64,000 nt of DNA from Streptomyces roseoverticillatus (GCF_000719265.1 NZ_JOFL01000022.1:1-64000), one strand, 5' to 3'. Counted from the first letter of the stretch, positions 15,771-23,314 are shown. Notes: generated by a model not told the origin, from the letters alone. Numbers and translations are program-made.

Positions 15771-16547
15771 CTAATCCCCTGCAGGGATGCGGTAGTCGAG
15801 AACGAACTGGTCAGCCGCCATGATCGTGTCGCAGACCTCAACCACGCGGCCCGCCTCCGACTCAGCGTTCCGGGTCAGATGGATGATTGGGGACCCGGGG
15901 CTGAGGCTCAGGGCAACCGTCTCCTGCTTCGTCGCGAGGCGCACGCGGACAGTCTCCGCGAGCTCCTTCAACTGGTGACCATGCTCCTCCAGTCGGGCGT
16001 AGATGCCGCCGCCCCCCGGGTTCTCCTCGAAGAGTTCCGGGATGTCCTTCGCTACATCCCACGGCAGGTAAGAGATGGCTTCTTCGGTGGGGATGCCGTC
16101 GCTGAAGTAGAGCCGTCGGCGTGCAAGCACCTTTGCTCCCGCGGGGACCGCCAGCCTCTCCGCGATCTCCTCCGGCGCATCTACAGGCCCGACGTAGAGC
16201 ACTCGGACACTTGCCGTGCTGCCTGCCTGCTCAGCCTCCGCCAGGTAGGCAGCCTTGCCCGCCAGTCGGTGCGACCGCCGGAAGCGATCTGACGACTTCC
16301 GACGCACTGGAGGGCGGTTCTTCACGTAGGAGCCCTTGCCGTGGTGCGTCTCGATCAGCCCAGTCGCCCTCAACTCGGTCATGGCCTTACGCACGGTCCC
16401 CTGCGATACCGCGTACCGATCCATGAGGTCGGCTTCACTGGGTACCTGCTCACCTGGCGCCAGAACCTTGGCCCTGATCTGCTGGGCGAGGTCGTCAGCG
16501 ATCTGCAAATACCGCGGCTTGCCGGAGTCTCTCGACACTGCACTCAC
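15771..16547 (-). CDS. GntR-family (HutC/UTRA) repressor, KorSA-like
   Basis: This 258-residue protein has an N-terminal GntR winged helix (PRYLQIADDLAQQIRAKVLAPGEQVPSE, YAVSQGTVRKAMTELRATGLIETHHGKGSYV) and a C-terminal UTRA effector domain (RRRLYFSDGIPTEEAISYLP ... PIIHLTRNAESEAGRVVEV). In pSAM2, KorSA of this family keeps the element integrated by repressing the activator and itself. The start is GTG 16547 with AGGAGG 9 nt upstream. Matching operators lie after its stop (O1, O2) and in the divergent promoter (O3). The UTRA ligand is unknown. Confidence 0.9.
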   Translation of the reverse strand: MSAVSRDSGKPRYLQIADDLAQQIRAKVLAPGEQVPSEADLMDRYAVSQGTVRKAMTELRATGLIETHHGKGSYVKNRPPVRRKSSDRFRRSHRLAGKAAYLAEAEQAGSTASVRVLYVGPVDAPEEIAERLAVPAGAKVLARRRLYFSDGIPTEEAISYLPWDVAKDIPELFEENPGGGGIYARLEEHGHQLKELAETVRVRLATKQETVALSLSPGSPIIHLTRNAESEAGRVVEVCDTIMAADQFVLDYRIPAGD

Positions 16548-16580
16548 GCCCCCGGGCCTCCTAAAGACCTCTAGACCTAA

Positions 16581-16596
16581 ACTCCTCTACATGAGT
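16581..16596. promoter_or_regulatory. KorSA-like operator O3 overlapping the NUDIX start
   Basis: ACTCCTCTACATGAGT contains the ATG start codon of the NUDIX gene (16591). A -10-like TAAACT at 16578 predicts a transcript starting at or next to the ATG, so this gene is probably leaderless and is blocked when the repressor binds. It lies 34 bp upstream of the divergent GntR start, allowing autoregulation too. Confidence 0.72.
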
Positions 16597-17046
16597 AACG
16601 CTACCGGGAAGGACTCAACAGTGGCGCTGCACTCGGTCTCCGTCGCCGGCATCGTCGTGCGCGAGGACGGCCGCGTCCTCGCGATCCGCCGGGCCGACAA
16701 CGGCACGTGGGAGCCTCCGGGCGGCGTCCTGGAGCTGGACGAACAGCCGGAGGCCGGCGCCGTCCGCGAGGTCTTCGAAGAGACCGGGATCAGAGTCTCC
16801 GTGGAGCGGCTCACGGGCGTGTACAAGAACATGAGCCGGGGTGTCGTGGCTCTGGTCTTCCGCTGCCGACCGATCGACGGCGAGGAGCGCACCTCCGCGG
16901 AGTCGACCGCCGTGGAGTGGCTGACTCCCGAGGAGGTCGAGAAGTGGATGTCAGAGGTCTACGCGGTGCGGGTCCTGGATGCGCTCGACACCTCCGCACC
17001 TCACGTGCGAGCCCACGACGGCCGCCACTGGCTCGAAGAGGCATAG
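16591..17046 (+). CDS. NUDIX hydrolase, Pif-like element immunity protein
   Basis: This 151-residue protein has a complete Nudix box: GGVLELDEQPEAGAVREVF followed by EETGIRV. A strand (VSVAGIVVREDGRVLAIRR) precedes it. Pif of pSAM2 is a Nudix protein that blocks redundant transfer into cells already carrying the element. The same family, size and position divergent from the korSA-like gene suggest the same role here. No ribosome site precedes ATG 16591; the gene looks leaderless and operator O3 covers its start. A house-cleaning nucleotide hydrolase remains an alternative. Confidence 0.85.
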   Translation: MSNATGKDSTVALHSVSVAGIVVREDGRVLAIRRADNGTWEPPGGVLELDEQPEAGAVREVFEETGIRVSVERLTGVYKNMSRGVVALVFRCRPIDGEERTSAESTAVEWLTPEEVEKWMSEVYAVRVLDALDTSAPHVRAHDGRHWLEEA

Positions 17047-17208
17047 CCGCCCCCAAGGATGTAACCGATGGGAGGTGCCGCCCAAACCCGGTCAGCACCT
17101 TCCCTGGACCGCCCCCTAGCCTCAACGTCACCCTGCAGATGCAGGACCCCCGGGGTACACATACCGTGAATGAATATCGCGGAAAGTGTGCACTAAGGAG
17201 GGGTGCCG

Positions 17209-17622
17209 ATGGCGACCGCCAACGAGCCTTTGCCACCAAGACAGCGATGCGCACTCTGGCTGCTTGTCGTCGTCCTATGCGCGGTCGGTGCAGTTGCGCT
17301 CCCTATCCGACTAGAACACAAGAGCGCCGAAGAAGTATTCATCAGCAGTGAATTTGTGCTTGCTGGCTGCCTCATCGCGTTGGCAGGCATCGGAGACCTC
17401 GTGAGCTGGATATTCCACGGCAAGATCACCTTCCGCGTTCTGATGCTGCTGATTGGCTGCATCATCGCCGCATGTGCCAGTGCGGTCCTGTCCGCAAGCT
17501 TTGTAGGCAAGGAAGGGAGTCCAGTCATCCGAGGAACATGGGATTATATTTGGGCTATCAGCGCTTTCACCGCTGCCTCCCTGGGCGGTGCGGCTGCCGT
17601 CTACCGCGCAGCAAGTAGGTGA
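17209..17622 (+). CDS. Four-helix membrane protein, low GC
   Basis: This 137-residue protein starts at ATG 17209 with AAGGAG 8 nt upstream. Four hydrophobic stretches are visible (ALWLLVVVLCAVGAVALPI, FVLAGCLIALAGIGDLVSWI, LMLLIGCIIAACASAVL and YIWAISAFTAASLGGAAAV). Base composition is clearly less GC-rich than the neighbours, with third-position A/T in many codons, suggesting recent acquisition as element cargo. No family is recognised. The next small gene begins 4 bp after its stop. Confidence 0.65.
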   Translation: MATANEPLPPRQRCALWLLVVVLCAVGAVALPIRLEHKSAEEVFISSEFVLAGCLIALAGIGDLVSWIFHGKITFRVLMLLIGCIIAACASAVLSASFVGKEGSPVIRGTWDYIWAISAFTAASLGGAAAVYRAASR

Positions 17623-17626
17623 GATC

Positions 17627-17920
17627 ATGAATCCGGCAATCCCGGCGCTGGCGACAGTCGCAGGTGCCGCCATTGCATGGGGCGGAGCAATCCTCTCCAC
17701 CCGACAGCGGCGCCTCGAAGAAGTAGAAGAAGTAACCGAGAGGGCAAAGACCGCGGCTGCGACAGCACTCGTGCGGCGAATGTCCGAAGGCCTGCAAGCG
17801 ATGCACGGCATGGGCCCTGCAGAGGTCCCGGTCAGGCCCGCCGAGCAGAGGCTATGGGAGCTGCCGTCCGACGAGCTGAAGGTGACGGCGGATGACTCGC
17901 CACATCCAAGGGGTGCGTGA
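17627..17920 (+). CDS. Small membrane-anchored AICE cargo protein
   Basis: This 97-residue protein starts at ATG 17627 behind AGGTGAG, 4 bp after the previous stop, so the two are cotranscribed. One N-terminal membrane segment (IPALATVAGAAIAWGGAIL) is followed by a charged helix (RQRRLEEVEEVTERAKTAAA) and a polar tail. Function unknown. With its neighbour it forms a two-gene membrane unit between the NUDIX gene and the right end, a usual place for element cargo. Confidence 0.6.
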   Translation: MNPAIPALATVAGAAIAWGGAILSTRQRRLEEVEEVTERAKTAAATALVRRMSEGLQAMHGMGPAEVPVRPAEQRLWELPSDELKVTADDSPHPRGA

Positions 17921-17957
17921 CACTCAAGCTGCACGGCAGGTATCCGCACGCACCCGA

Positions 17958-17977
17958 CCGTCTCAGTTTCCGTCTCA
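17958..17977. repeat. Right copy of the 20-bp terminal repeat
   Basis: It is identical to 2111-2130 (CCGTCTCA-GTTT-CCGTCTCA), in direct orientation, and lies 116 bp inside the right att repeat. Two copies at opposite ends of the element and nowhere else noticed suggest recombinase arm sites. Confidence 0.6.
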
Positions 17978-18093
17978 TTCGCCCCCGTCCGTCGCCGTTC
18001 AGAGGCGTACGGACCGCCGGGCAGGCACCTCCCCTGAACCACCATGAACGCAGGTGAACCACAGCGAGCAGGCACCTGACCTGCGCCAACAGA

Positions 18094-18168
18094 CTTGGAA
18101 AGCGTGTTGGGGGCAACCCCTCACGAGTTCGAATCTCGTATCCTCCGCCAGTGCCTCACCGGGCACGA
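18094..18168 (+). repeat. Right attachment repeat (att, distal)
   Basis: It is a perfect 75-bp copy of 1993-2067. It holds only the 3' part of tRNA-Ser(GGA) (from the anticodon stem to CCA plus 18 bp) without the 5' half, so no second tRNA is encoded here. The sequence before it (ACAGA) differs from the left copy, marking the element edge. Confidence 0.95.
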
Positions 18169-18170
18169 AC

Positions 18171-18206
18171 CGAAGGCCCCGACCGGGAAACCGGCCGGGG
18201 CCTTCG
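18171..18206. terminator. Hairpin terminator right of the element
   Basis: CGAAGGCCCCGACCGG and CCGGCCGGGGCCTTCG form a 16-bp stem with one mismatch and a GAAA loop. It resembles the hairpin after the left att copy in position but not in sequence; it is the original chromosomal tRNA terminator region. Confidence 0.65.
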
Positions 18207-18674
18207 GCGTTCCGTGGTGGCAGTTTTGGTCTCGGCCGACCCGGCGGCCCCTGCCGGCAAGTGCAGCCGGCGCCCGCCGCGCCGTGCTGCCGCCGCCCCC
18301 AGCAAGCCTCATCTCACGTGATCGCCGCCACACTGTCCGACCGGCCCTCGTGGGTCCAGCGGGCCCGGGTCGGCCTATTCCGCCGGCGGGCCCGGGCCGG
18401 GGATCGCATCCGCGCCGCCCGCGCCACCGGCCTGACGACCGTGATCCATCCACCCGGAGCTCCGGAGCTGTGGAACCCGGCGCCCACCCGAAACCGGGGA
18501 GGGTCCGTCCGCAAGCCGCCGGACCCTCACGAAAACACAGGCCAGGAATCCGGCCCCCTTACCTGCTGGGCAAGCCGGGGAAGACACTTGCCCGGCAGTA
18601 TGGCGAGGGTGAATCCGCGCGGTGCTTGTGGTGAACTGCGCAACGTAACCCGTACGCGACGATGGGTGAACGCG
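18207..18674. other. 468 bp without a supported gene
   Basis: This very GC-rich stretch lies between attR and the nitroreductase gene. Open frames exist on both strands but none has a ribosome site or a recognisable domain. It must hold the promoter of the downstream gene. I see no repeat or RNA gene in it. Confidence 0.5.
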
Positions 18675-19172
18675 ATGCCTCTTGAGGGCGAGTACGAGCC
18701 GAGTCCGGCGCAGTGGGTGCGCGAACAGGTCGAGTTGTATGAGCGTTCGGGCGGCACGCAAGGGGCGACGCTCTGGGACACGGGCCTGCCCGTTGTCATT
18801 CTCACGACGCGCGGCACGAAGAGCGGCAAGATCCGCAAGATCCCGCTGATGCGCGTGGAGCACGAAGGGCGGTACGCGGCCGTGGCCTCGAAGGGCGGCT
18901 TCCCGCGTCACCCGGTCTGGTACTTCAACGTCAAGTCCGACCCGCACGTGGAGCTCCAGGACGGGTCTGTACGGCAGGACATGACGGCCCGTGAGGTCAC
19001 GGGGGACGAGAAGGCCGAGTGGTGGGAGCGCGCGGTCGCCGCGTATCCGCCGTACGCCGAATACCAGGAGAAGACCGACCGTGTGATCCCCGTCTTCGTG
19101 CTGGAGCCCGCGTCCGTGACAGCCCCTGATGGTGGGGCGTCCACTGCCCAGCAGGGTCTGACGACAAGCTGA
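18675..19172 (+). CDS. F420-dependent nitroreductase-family protein (Ddn/DUF385)
   Basis: This 165-residue split-barrel protein carries the family pattern [78 protein letters not shown] and [17 protein letters not shown]. These proteins use deazaflavin F420H2 to reduce quinones, nitro compounds or similar substrates. ATG 18675 agrees with the usual family start; the long upstream extension of the frame runs back into the att repeat and is not real. It is the first chromosomal gene after the element. Confidence 0.9.
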   Translation: MPLEGEYEPSPAQWVREQVELYERSGGTQGATLWDTGLPVVILTTRGTKSGKIRKIPLMRVEHEGRYAAVASKGGFPRHPVWYFNVKSDPHVELQDGSVRQDMTAREVTGDEKAEWWERAVAAYPPYAEYQEKTDRVIPVFVLEPASVTAPDGGASTAQQGLTTS

Positions 19173-19203
19173 CGGGCCCCCACGCAAGATCGAGGCTAGT
19201 GTC

Positions 19204-19270
19204 CGACGGATCGACCGGCGGATCGGCCGGCGGATCGACCGGCGGATCGACCGGCGGATCGACCGGCGGG
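19204..19270. repeat. 12-bp tandem repeat (CGGATCGACCGG type)
   Basis: Five to six copies of a GGCGGATCGACC unit are head to tail, one with a GCC variant. Read from GTG 19199 it would encode MSDGSTGGSAGGSTGG, which resembles the start of the downstream cytolysin-like protein (MGDGSTGTAGSAG). No further homology follows. The surrounding 19173-19625 holds no supported gene; it should contain the cytolysin promoter. Confidence 0.65.
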
Positions 19271-19625
19271 CCATCCGGCGTCAGCCGGTTTCAGGCAATC
19301 TGGCTTTTCCGCGAGCCCGCCCACCCATTCGAAACCTGGCAATGTGTTCCGTTTTCCTGTGCTCATGCAGCTCATATCGCATCAATGGGCCGTCCGGACG
19401 ATGTGCCGGTGGTACGGCAGTGCTGGCGGCGCACGGAACCTGTTGGAGAGGTACGGCCCATGCGCGGGGGAGGCATGTCCGGTTCGGCATGGACGACCGG
19501 GCAGGAGAGGAAGGCGTCATTGCCTGTCCCACGGCGCGGGCGTAGACCTTGAAGGGCGTCAGTCGCTGTGAAATTCATGCAAGCCAATCCACCGGACCAC
19601 AAAGCACCGGAGGGGTGAGCGGAAC

Positions 19626-21623
19626 ATGGGTGATGGATCGACTGGTACGGCGGGTTCAGCGGGCGCGTCGGGTTCGCCGAATCCGGGGGCCGCGGAACTG
19701 CGGGTCGCGTGGGCCGTCGAGCACCAGGGCGGCGTTCAGGGAGTCGACTGGGAAGTCGACGGGGCCGACCAGTACCACCTGGAATGGCATCCGGCCGACG
19801 CGGAGCCGGTGACGATCGAGGAGGCCGGGAAGCCCTCGGAGCTGAAGCTGCCGGTGACGACTCAGGCCGGCCCGGGGCACTACCGCGTGGTCGCCTTGAA
19901 GGGGACGTCGTATCTGGGCGAGTCCGCCATCGGCGACGGCAAGCAGAGCGGCAAGGCGGCGCTGTCGAAGCACATCAGTAATTGGAAGCAATGGGAGGAG
20001 ATCGCACCCCGGGACGAGAACCTCGACATCGCCATCGGCTCCCCGAGCAGGATGACAGTCAACGGGCACGAGCGGACTCAGCAGAAGCGGAGGGTGACCA
20101 GGACTCCGGAAGAGATCGTCACGTTCAACCCCAACCTCAACATGATGTGGCCGGGCTGCATCGTGCAGGCCAAACACGCGATCAGGCACGGGCACCTGGT
20201 CCCGGCCCAGACCGACACGCAGGACCGTGCCCCACTGACCATCGTCGTGGACAACCTCACCGCGGGAGCCAGCACGTCGGTCCCGAAGCCCGCGGCCGGT
20301 GCCGTGGTGGACGCCATCAAGGAGATGGTCAAGGACAAGGAGGCCGGCCCGCGCGACATTGCGTTCAGCAAGACCCAGGCCAACACCAGCACCGAAGTCT
20401 GTCTGGAGCTCGGTCTCTCCGCCAAGTACGGCGGCTTCAGCGGGCAGTTCAACCTCTCCGCCAGCCTGAGCGAGAGGAGGAACACGGTGGTGGCCTATCT
20501 GCGCGAGCGGGCCTTCACCGCCTACTGCGAAATGGACAACCCTGACAGCTTCTTCAACGACAAGTTCACCGAGAAGAAGCTCGCCACGCTCGTCACCGAG
20601 CGCTACATGGGCCCCGACAACCCGCCGCTCATCGTCTCCAGCACCGTCTACGGGCGCATCCTGATGTTCAGCTTCACCGCTGCCGCCAGCGAGACGGACA
20701 TCAAAGCGACACTGCAGGCGGGATACAGCGGGGGATTCGACGTCAGCACCACCGCAGGGGCCAAGTACAAGCAGATCGCCAGTTCCGCGGAAATCCACGT
20801 CCTCAGCAGGGGCGGCAACAGCCAGAACGTCTACGAGCTCATCAACTCCGGCCGGCTCGACAAGTACTTCGCGGGCAACGCACCCAAACTCGAGGAATAC
20901 GGCCTCATCGGCTACACGCTCCACACCCTCGACGGAGCCCCCGCCAAGATGAGCGAAACCACCGAATACGACGACGTCACGTGGAGCGGGTTCCAGGGCG
21001 CCTGGACGTACGGAATCGGCGCCGGCCTCAAGCGCTGGGGCAGCCTGGTCTGGTTCTTCAAAGAAGGCCGCTGCGTGCGCTACAACCCGGAGAACGACGT
21101 CGTCTCCTACCACGGGCCGATCACCGGCAAATGGCCGGCTCTCGAGGGCACCGTCTACGCCGCCGGCTTCGACGCCTGCCTCCAGCGCTGGAACCAGAAC
21201 GCCTGGTTCTTCAAGGACGACCGCTGCCTGCAGTACGACCCGGACAAGGACAAGGTGCTCAGGCAAGGAAGGATCGCCGACCTCTGGCCGGGGCTCAGGG
21301 GCACCGCCTACGCCTCCGGTTTCGAGGCCTGCGTAGTCCGCGCGAACGACAACGTGTGGTTCTTCAAGGGCAGCCACTGCCTGCAGTACAACCCGGACAA
21401 GGACACGGTCCGGGCACAGGGCAGGATCACCGATCACTGGCCGGGGCTGGCCGGCACCGTCTTCGCCTCCGGCATCGACGCCGCGCAGGGCCGTAGCGAC
21501 CCCGACGTCTGGTTCTTCAAGGCCGACCAGGCCCTGGTGTACCAGGCGAAGACGGACAAGGTCATGTGGCAGGGGCGCATCGCCGACTACTGGCCCGGGC
21601 TGGCCACCGTGGCAGAGACCTGA
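19626..21623 (+). CDS. Cholesterol-dependent-cytolysin-like protein with C-terminal hemopexin repeats
   Basis: This 665-residue protein begins with a Gly/Ser/Thr-rich leader (1-22) and has no signal peptide. Residues about 23-105 look like a small beta domain. Residues about 125-445 follow the thiol-activated cytolysin (CDC) core: NLDIAIGSPS, FNPNLNMMWPGCIVQAK, APLTIVVDNL, PPLIVSSTVYGRILMFSF, then a YKQIASSAEIHVLSRGG strand. The canonical CDC C-terminal undecapeptide is absent. In its place are four repeats of about 51 residues (VWFFKEGRCVRYNP, AWFFKDDRCLQYDP, VWFFKGSHCLQYNP, VWFFKADQALVYQ, each with a GPITxxWPxL/GRIxxxWPGL end), a hemopexin-type beta-propeller. The likely role is a pore-forming toxin with a propeller targeting domain; both target and export route are unknown. 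Confidence 0.82.
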   Translation: MGDGSTGTAGSAGASGSPNPGAAELRVAWAVEHQGGVQGVDWEVDGADQYHLEWHPADAEPVTIEEAGKPSELKLPVTTQAGPGHYRVVALKGTSYLGESAIGDGKQSGKAALSKHISNWKQWEEIAPRDENLDIAIGSPSRMTVNGHERTQQKRRVTRTPEEIVTFNPNLNMMWPGCIVQAKHAIRHGHLVPAQTDTQDRAPLTIVVDNLTAGASTSVPKPAAGAVVDAIKEMVKDKEAGPRDIAFSKTQANTSTEVCLELGLSAKYGGFSGQFNLSASLSERRNTVVAYLRERAFTAYCEMDNPDSFFNDKFTEKKLATLVTERYMGPDNPPLIVSSTVYGRILMFSFTAAASETDIKATLQAGYSGGFDVSTTAGAKYKQIASSAEIHVLSRGGNSQNVYELINSGRLDKYFAGNAPKLEEYGLIGYTLHTLDGAPAKMSETTEYDDVTWSGFQGAWTYGIGAGLKRWGSLVWFFKEGRCVRYNPENDVVSYHGPITGKWPALEGTVYAAGFDACLQRWNQNAWFFKDDRCLQYDPDKDKVLRQGRIADLWPGLRGTAYASGFEACVVRANDNVWFFKGSHCLQYNPDKDTVRAQGRITDHWPGLAGTVFASGIDAAQGRSDPDVWFFKADQALVYQAKTDKVMWQGRIADYWPGLATVAET

Positions 21624-21761
21624 ATCGTCAGCGGGTGCGGGCCGCGGCGTCGCCACGACCGGCGACCTGCCCGGCCCGCACCTCGCCTCCGCCCGGCCCG
21701 CACCTCGCCCTCCGCCCGGCCTACAGCCGGACGACCAACCCAGCACATCCTCGTCGGCCCA

Positions 21762-22009
21762 CTAGCCGACGTCGCCTTCCGGCACGTCTTCGGAAGGCGC
21801 CTCCTCCGATTGGTTCTTGGCGGCATCGGCCTCTTGTTGTATCTCCTTGCGCGCCTGGGCAATGCTTCGACAAGGGCGCCCTCGGGGTCGGCGGCGGCCA
21901 CCGCATCCTCGTATCGCAGCGCTTCGTCGGCCGCAGCCGCGCCGCCCGTGAGCACGTCATAGCGCTCGCGGGCCGTCCGTTCGTGGGCCGTCCGCTCGTG
22001 GGCCAACAC
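21762..22009 (-). pseudogene. Possible frameshifted small gene
   Basis: From GTG 22009 the minus strand reads a plausible hydrophilic protein (HERTARERYDVLTGG, DEALRYEDAVAAADPEGALVE). Around 21860-21872 the sensible reading moves to another frame (IAQARKEIQQEADAAKNQSE ... SEDVPEGDVG) that ends at a TAG at 21762. A single-base shift would join them into one coherent polypeptide of about 80 residues. No ribosome site is seen. It may be a decayed gene or a sequencing indel. The rest of 21624-22143 shows no gene. Confidence 0.35.
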
Positions 22010-22145
22010 AAGGCCGGAGAGGCTGCGTGAAGAAGGGGGCGCCTTCCCCTCGGTGATCTCGGGTCGGCAACGAGGCGGTCACGACAAGCCATCGCATGTG
22101 GTGATCAAGCATTCAACCAGTCATAGTGACCTCCCACTGCTGGTG

Positions 22146-22165
22146 AGGTAAGCCTCGCCTTACCT
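22146..22165. promoter_or_regulatory. Palindrome resembling an iron box (DmdR/IdeR type)
   Basis: AGGTAAG-N6-CTTACCT is a perfect 7-bp inverted repeat just upstream of a membrane-protein gene (start 22178). The 19-mer from 22144 matches the actinobacterial iron-box consensus TTAGGTTAGGCTAACCTAA at about 13 positions. Iron-dependent repression is possible; another metal regulator is the alternative. Confidence 0.4.
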
Positions 22166-22177
22166 GATCGGAGAACT

Positions 22178-22825
22178 GTGTCCGCCGCCCTGCCCCATGA
22201 CCCGTCGGCCCTGCCCCGCGACCCGTCGGTGTCCTTCCTCCCCGGCGCGCGACCGGCGCCGGGCTGGGCGAGGAGCGCCCGGCACGCCCGGCCCGTGGGG
22301 CTGTACGACTCGTGGTGGACGGTCGCGGGGGCCGCGCTGGTCGTCTGTGCGGCGTGGGGCGCCGCCGTGTGGGTCTCCGGGCATCTGCGGGTGGACGCGT
22401 CGCTGCACACCGTGGCGCTCTTCGTGCACCTGGCGACCCTCGCGCTGGGCTTCGGCGCCGTGCTCGTCGCCGACTACTACGGCCTGCTGTGGCTGACCGG
22501 CCGGATGTCGCTGAGGGACGCCCTCGACGGCGCGGGCCGGCTGCACACGCCGGTCTGGGCGGGCCTGACAGGCCTGGTGGGCAGCGGCATATTGCTGCAC
22601 CCGGACACCTCCTCGACGCTCACCCGCGTCAAGCTGGCGATGGTGCTGGCACTGTCCCTCAACGGACTGCAGGCCGGCCTGCTGAACCGGCGCATGGCGG
22701 CCGCGCGCCGGCCCGGCGCGCGGCCGCCGCGCCGCTTCCTGGCCTGGGGCGCCGCTACGGCCCTGGTCTCCCAGGCGTGCTGGTGGGGCGCGGTGATCAT
22801 CGGCTTCCGCAACAGCCAGCGGTGA
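22178..22825 (+). CDS. Five-helix membrane protein of unknown function
   Basis: This 215-residue protein starts at GTG 22178 with GGAG close upstream. After a polar Pro-rich N-terminus come about five membrane segments, the clearest being GAALVVCAAWGAAVWVSG, TVALFVHLATLALGFGAVLV, WAGLTGLVGSGILL, KLAMVLALSLNGLQAGLL and ALVSQACWWGAVIIGF. A conserved-looking His-containing helix (ALFVHLAT) could bind heme or metal. It lies behind an iron-box-like palindrome and ahead of the copper operon, so a metal-related role is possible. No family is recognised with confidence. Confidence 0.7.
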   Translation: MSAALPHDPSALPRDPSVSFLPGARPAPGWARSARHARPVGLYDSWWTVAGAALVVCAAWGAAVWVSGHLRVDASLHTVALFVHLATLALGFGAVLVADYYGLLWLTGRMSLRDALDGAGRLHTPVWAGLTGLVGSGILLHPDTSSTLTRVKLAMVLALSLNGLQAGLLNRRMAAARRPGARPPRRFLAWGAATALVSQACWWGAVIIGFRNSQR

Positions 22826-22852
22826 CGGGCGGCGGCTGACGCGCGTCCGGAG

Positions 22853-22896
22853 AAAGCACTGGGGGCGGCATCACGGTGCCGCCCCCAGTGCTTTTT
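22853..22896. terminator. Strong hairpin terminator with T-run
   Basis: AAAGCACTGGGGGCGGCA and its complement form an 18-bp stem with a 6-nt loop, followed by TTTTT. It separates the membrane gene from the copper operon. Confidence 0.85.
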
Positions 22897-22909
22897 CCGG
22901 TCTTCCGGA

Positions 22910-22926
22910 ATACCCCTGGGGGGTAT
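22910..22926. promoter_or_regulatory. CsoR-type copper operator
   Basis: ATACCCCTGGGGGGTAT matches the CsoR operator pattern (TACCC and GGGTA arms around a G/C core). It lies 47 bp upstream of copZ, so copper binding to a CsoR encoded elsewhere would derepress copZ-copA. Confidence 0.82.
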
Positions 22927-22972
22927 ACAGTTCCCATTGAACGAAGACGCGACGACCCGAAGGAAGTGCGCC

Positions 22973-23266
22973 ATGACCTCCCCGACGAACTCCGGCTCCT
23001 GCTGCACCCCCGGTGGCTCCTGCGGCACCTCCCCGGCCGCCGGCGTCCAGGTCGGCATCACCACCGTCTACAAGGTGACCGGCATGACCTGCGGCCACTG
23101 CGAGGGCTCGGTCTCGCAGGAGGTCTCCGCCCTGGCCGGCGTGACCTCCGTCAAGGCCGTGGCCGCCACCGGGCTGGTGACCGTCACCTCCACCGGCCCG
23201 CTGGACGACGAGGCCGTCCGCGCCGCCGTGGACGAGGCGGGCTACGAGCTCGCCGGCCGCGCCTGA
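22973..23266 (+). CDS. copZ: Copper chaperone CopZ
   Basis: This 97-residue heavy-metal-associated (HMA) domain protein contains the metal-binding motif GMTCGHCEGSV. The ferredoxin-like fold follows (VTSVKAVAATGLVTV, DEAVRAAVDEAGYEL). An N-terminal extension (SGSCCTPGGSCG) adds three more cysteines that are not part of the usual ~70-aa CopZ. ATG 22973 follows AAGGAAG. It would pass Cu(I) to the CopA ATPase encoded downstream, and it lies under the CsoR-type operator. Confidence 0.93.
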   Translation: MTSPTNSGSCCTPGGSCGTSPAAGVQVGITTVYKVTGMTCGHCEGSVSQEVSALAGVTSVKAVAATGLVTVTSTGPLDDEAVRAAVDEAGYELAGRA

Positions 23267-23314
23267 GGTACCCGGATAACCGGATACCCCCGGGATACCC
23301 CGGATACCCCCACC

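Larger units (their letters stand above)
1993..18168. mobile_element. pSAM2-like actinomycete integrative and conjugative element (AICE), about 16.1 kb
   Basis: The element is bounded by two perfect 75-bp direct repeats (1993-2067 and 18094-18168) that contain the 3' part of tRNA-Ser(GGA). It carries a full AICE gene set: integrase and excisionase next to the left end, a primase-polymerase replication operon, an FtsK-like TraB translocase with Spd-like proteins, a GntR/KorSA-like repressor and a Pif-like NUDIX gene. Almost all genes run on the minus strand as one long operon of overlapping cistrons from about 15.35 kb to 3.9 kb. Every expected module is intact, so the element is plausibly able to excise and transfer by itself. 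Confidence 0.93.

Noticed and set aside
18094..18168. Second tRNA-Ser gene
   Set aside because: Only the 3' part of the tRNA is present; the acceptor 5' strand and D arm are missing.
18054..18674. N-terminal extension of the nitroreductase gene
   Set aside because: It would run through the att repeat and a terminator; the family starts at [11 protein letters not shown] (18675).
19199..19552. 117-aa open frame starting in the 12-bp repeat
   Set aside because: Beyond the repeat it has no domain, no ribosome site and poor codon pattern.
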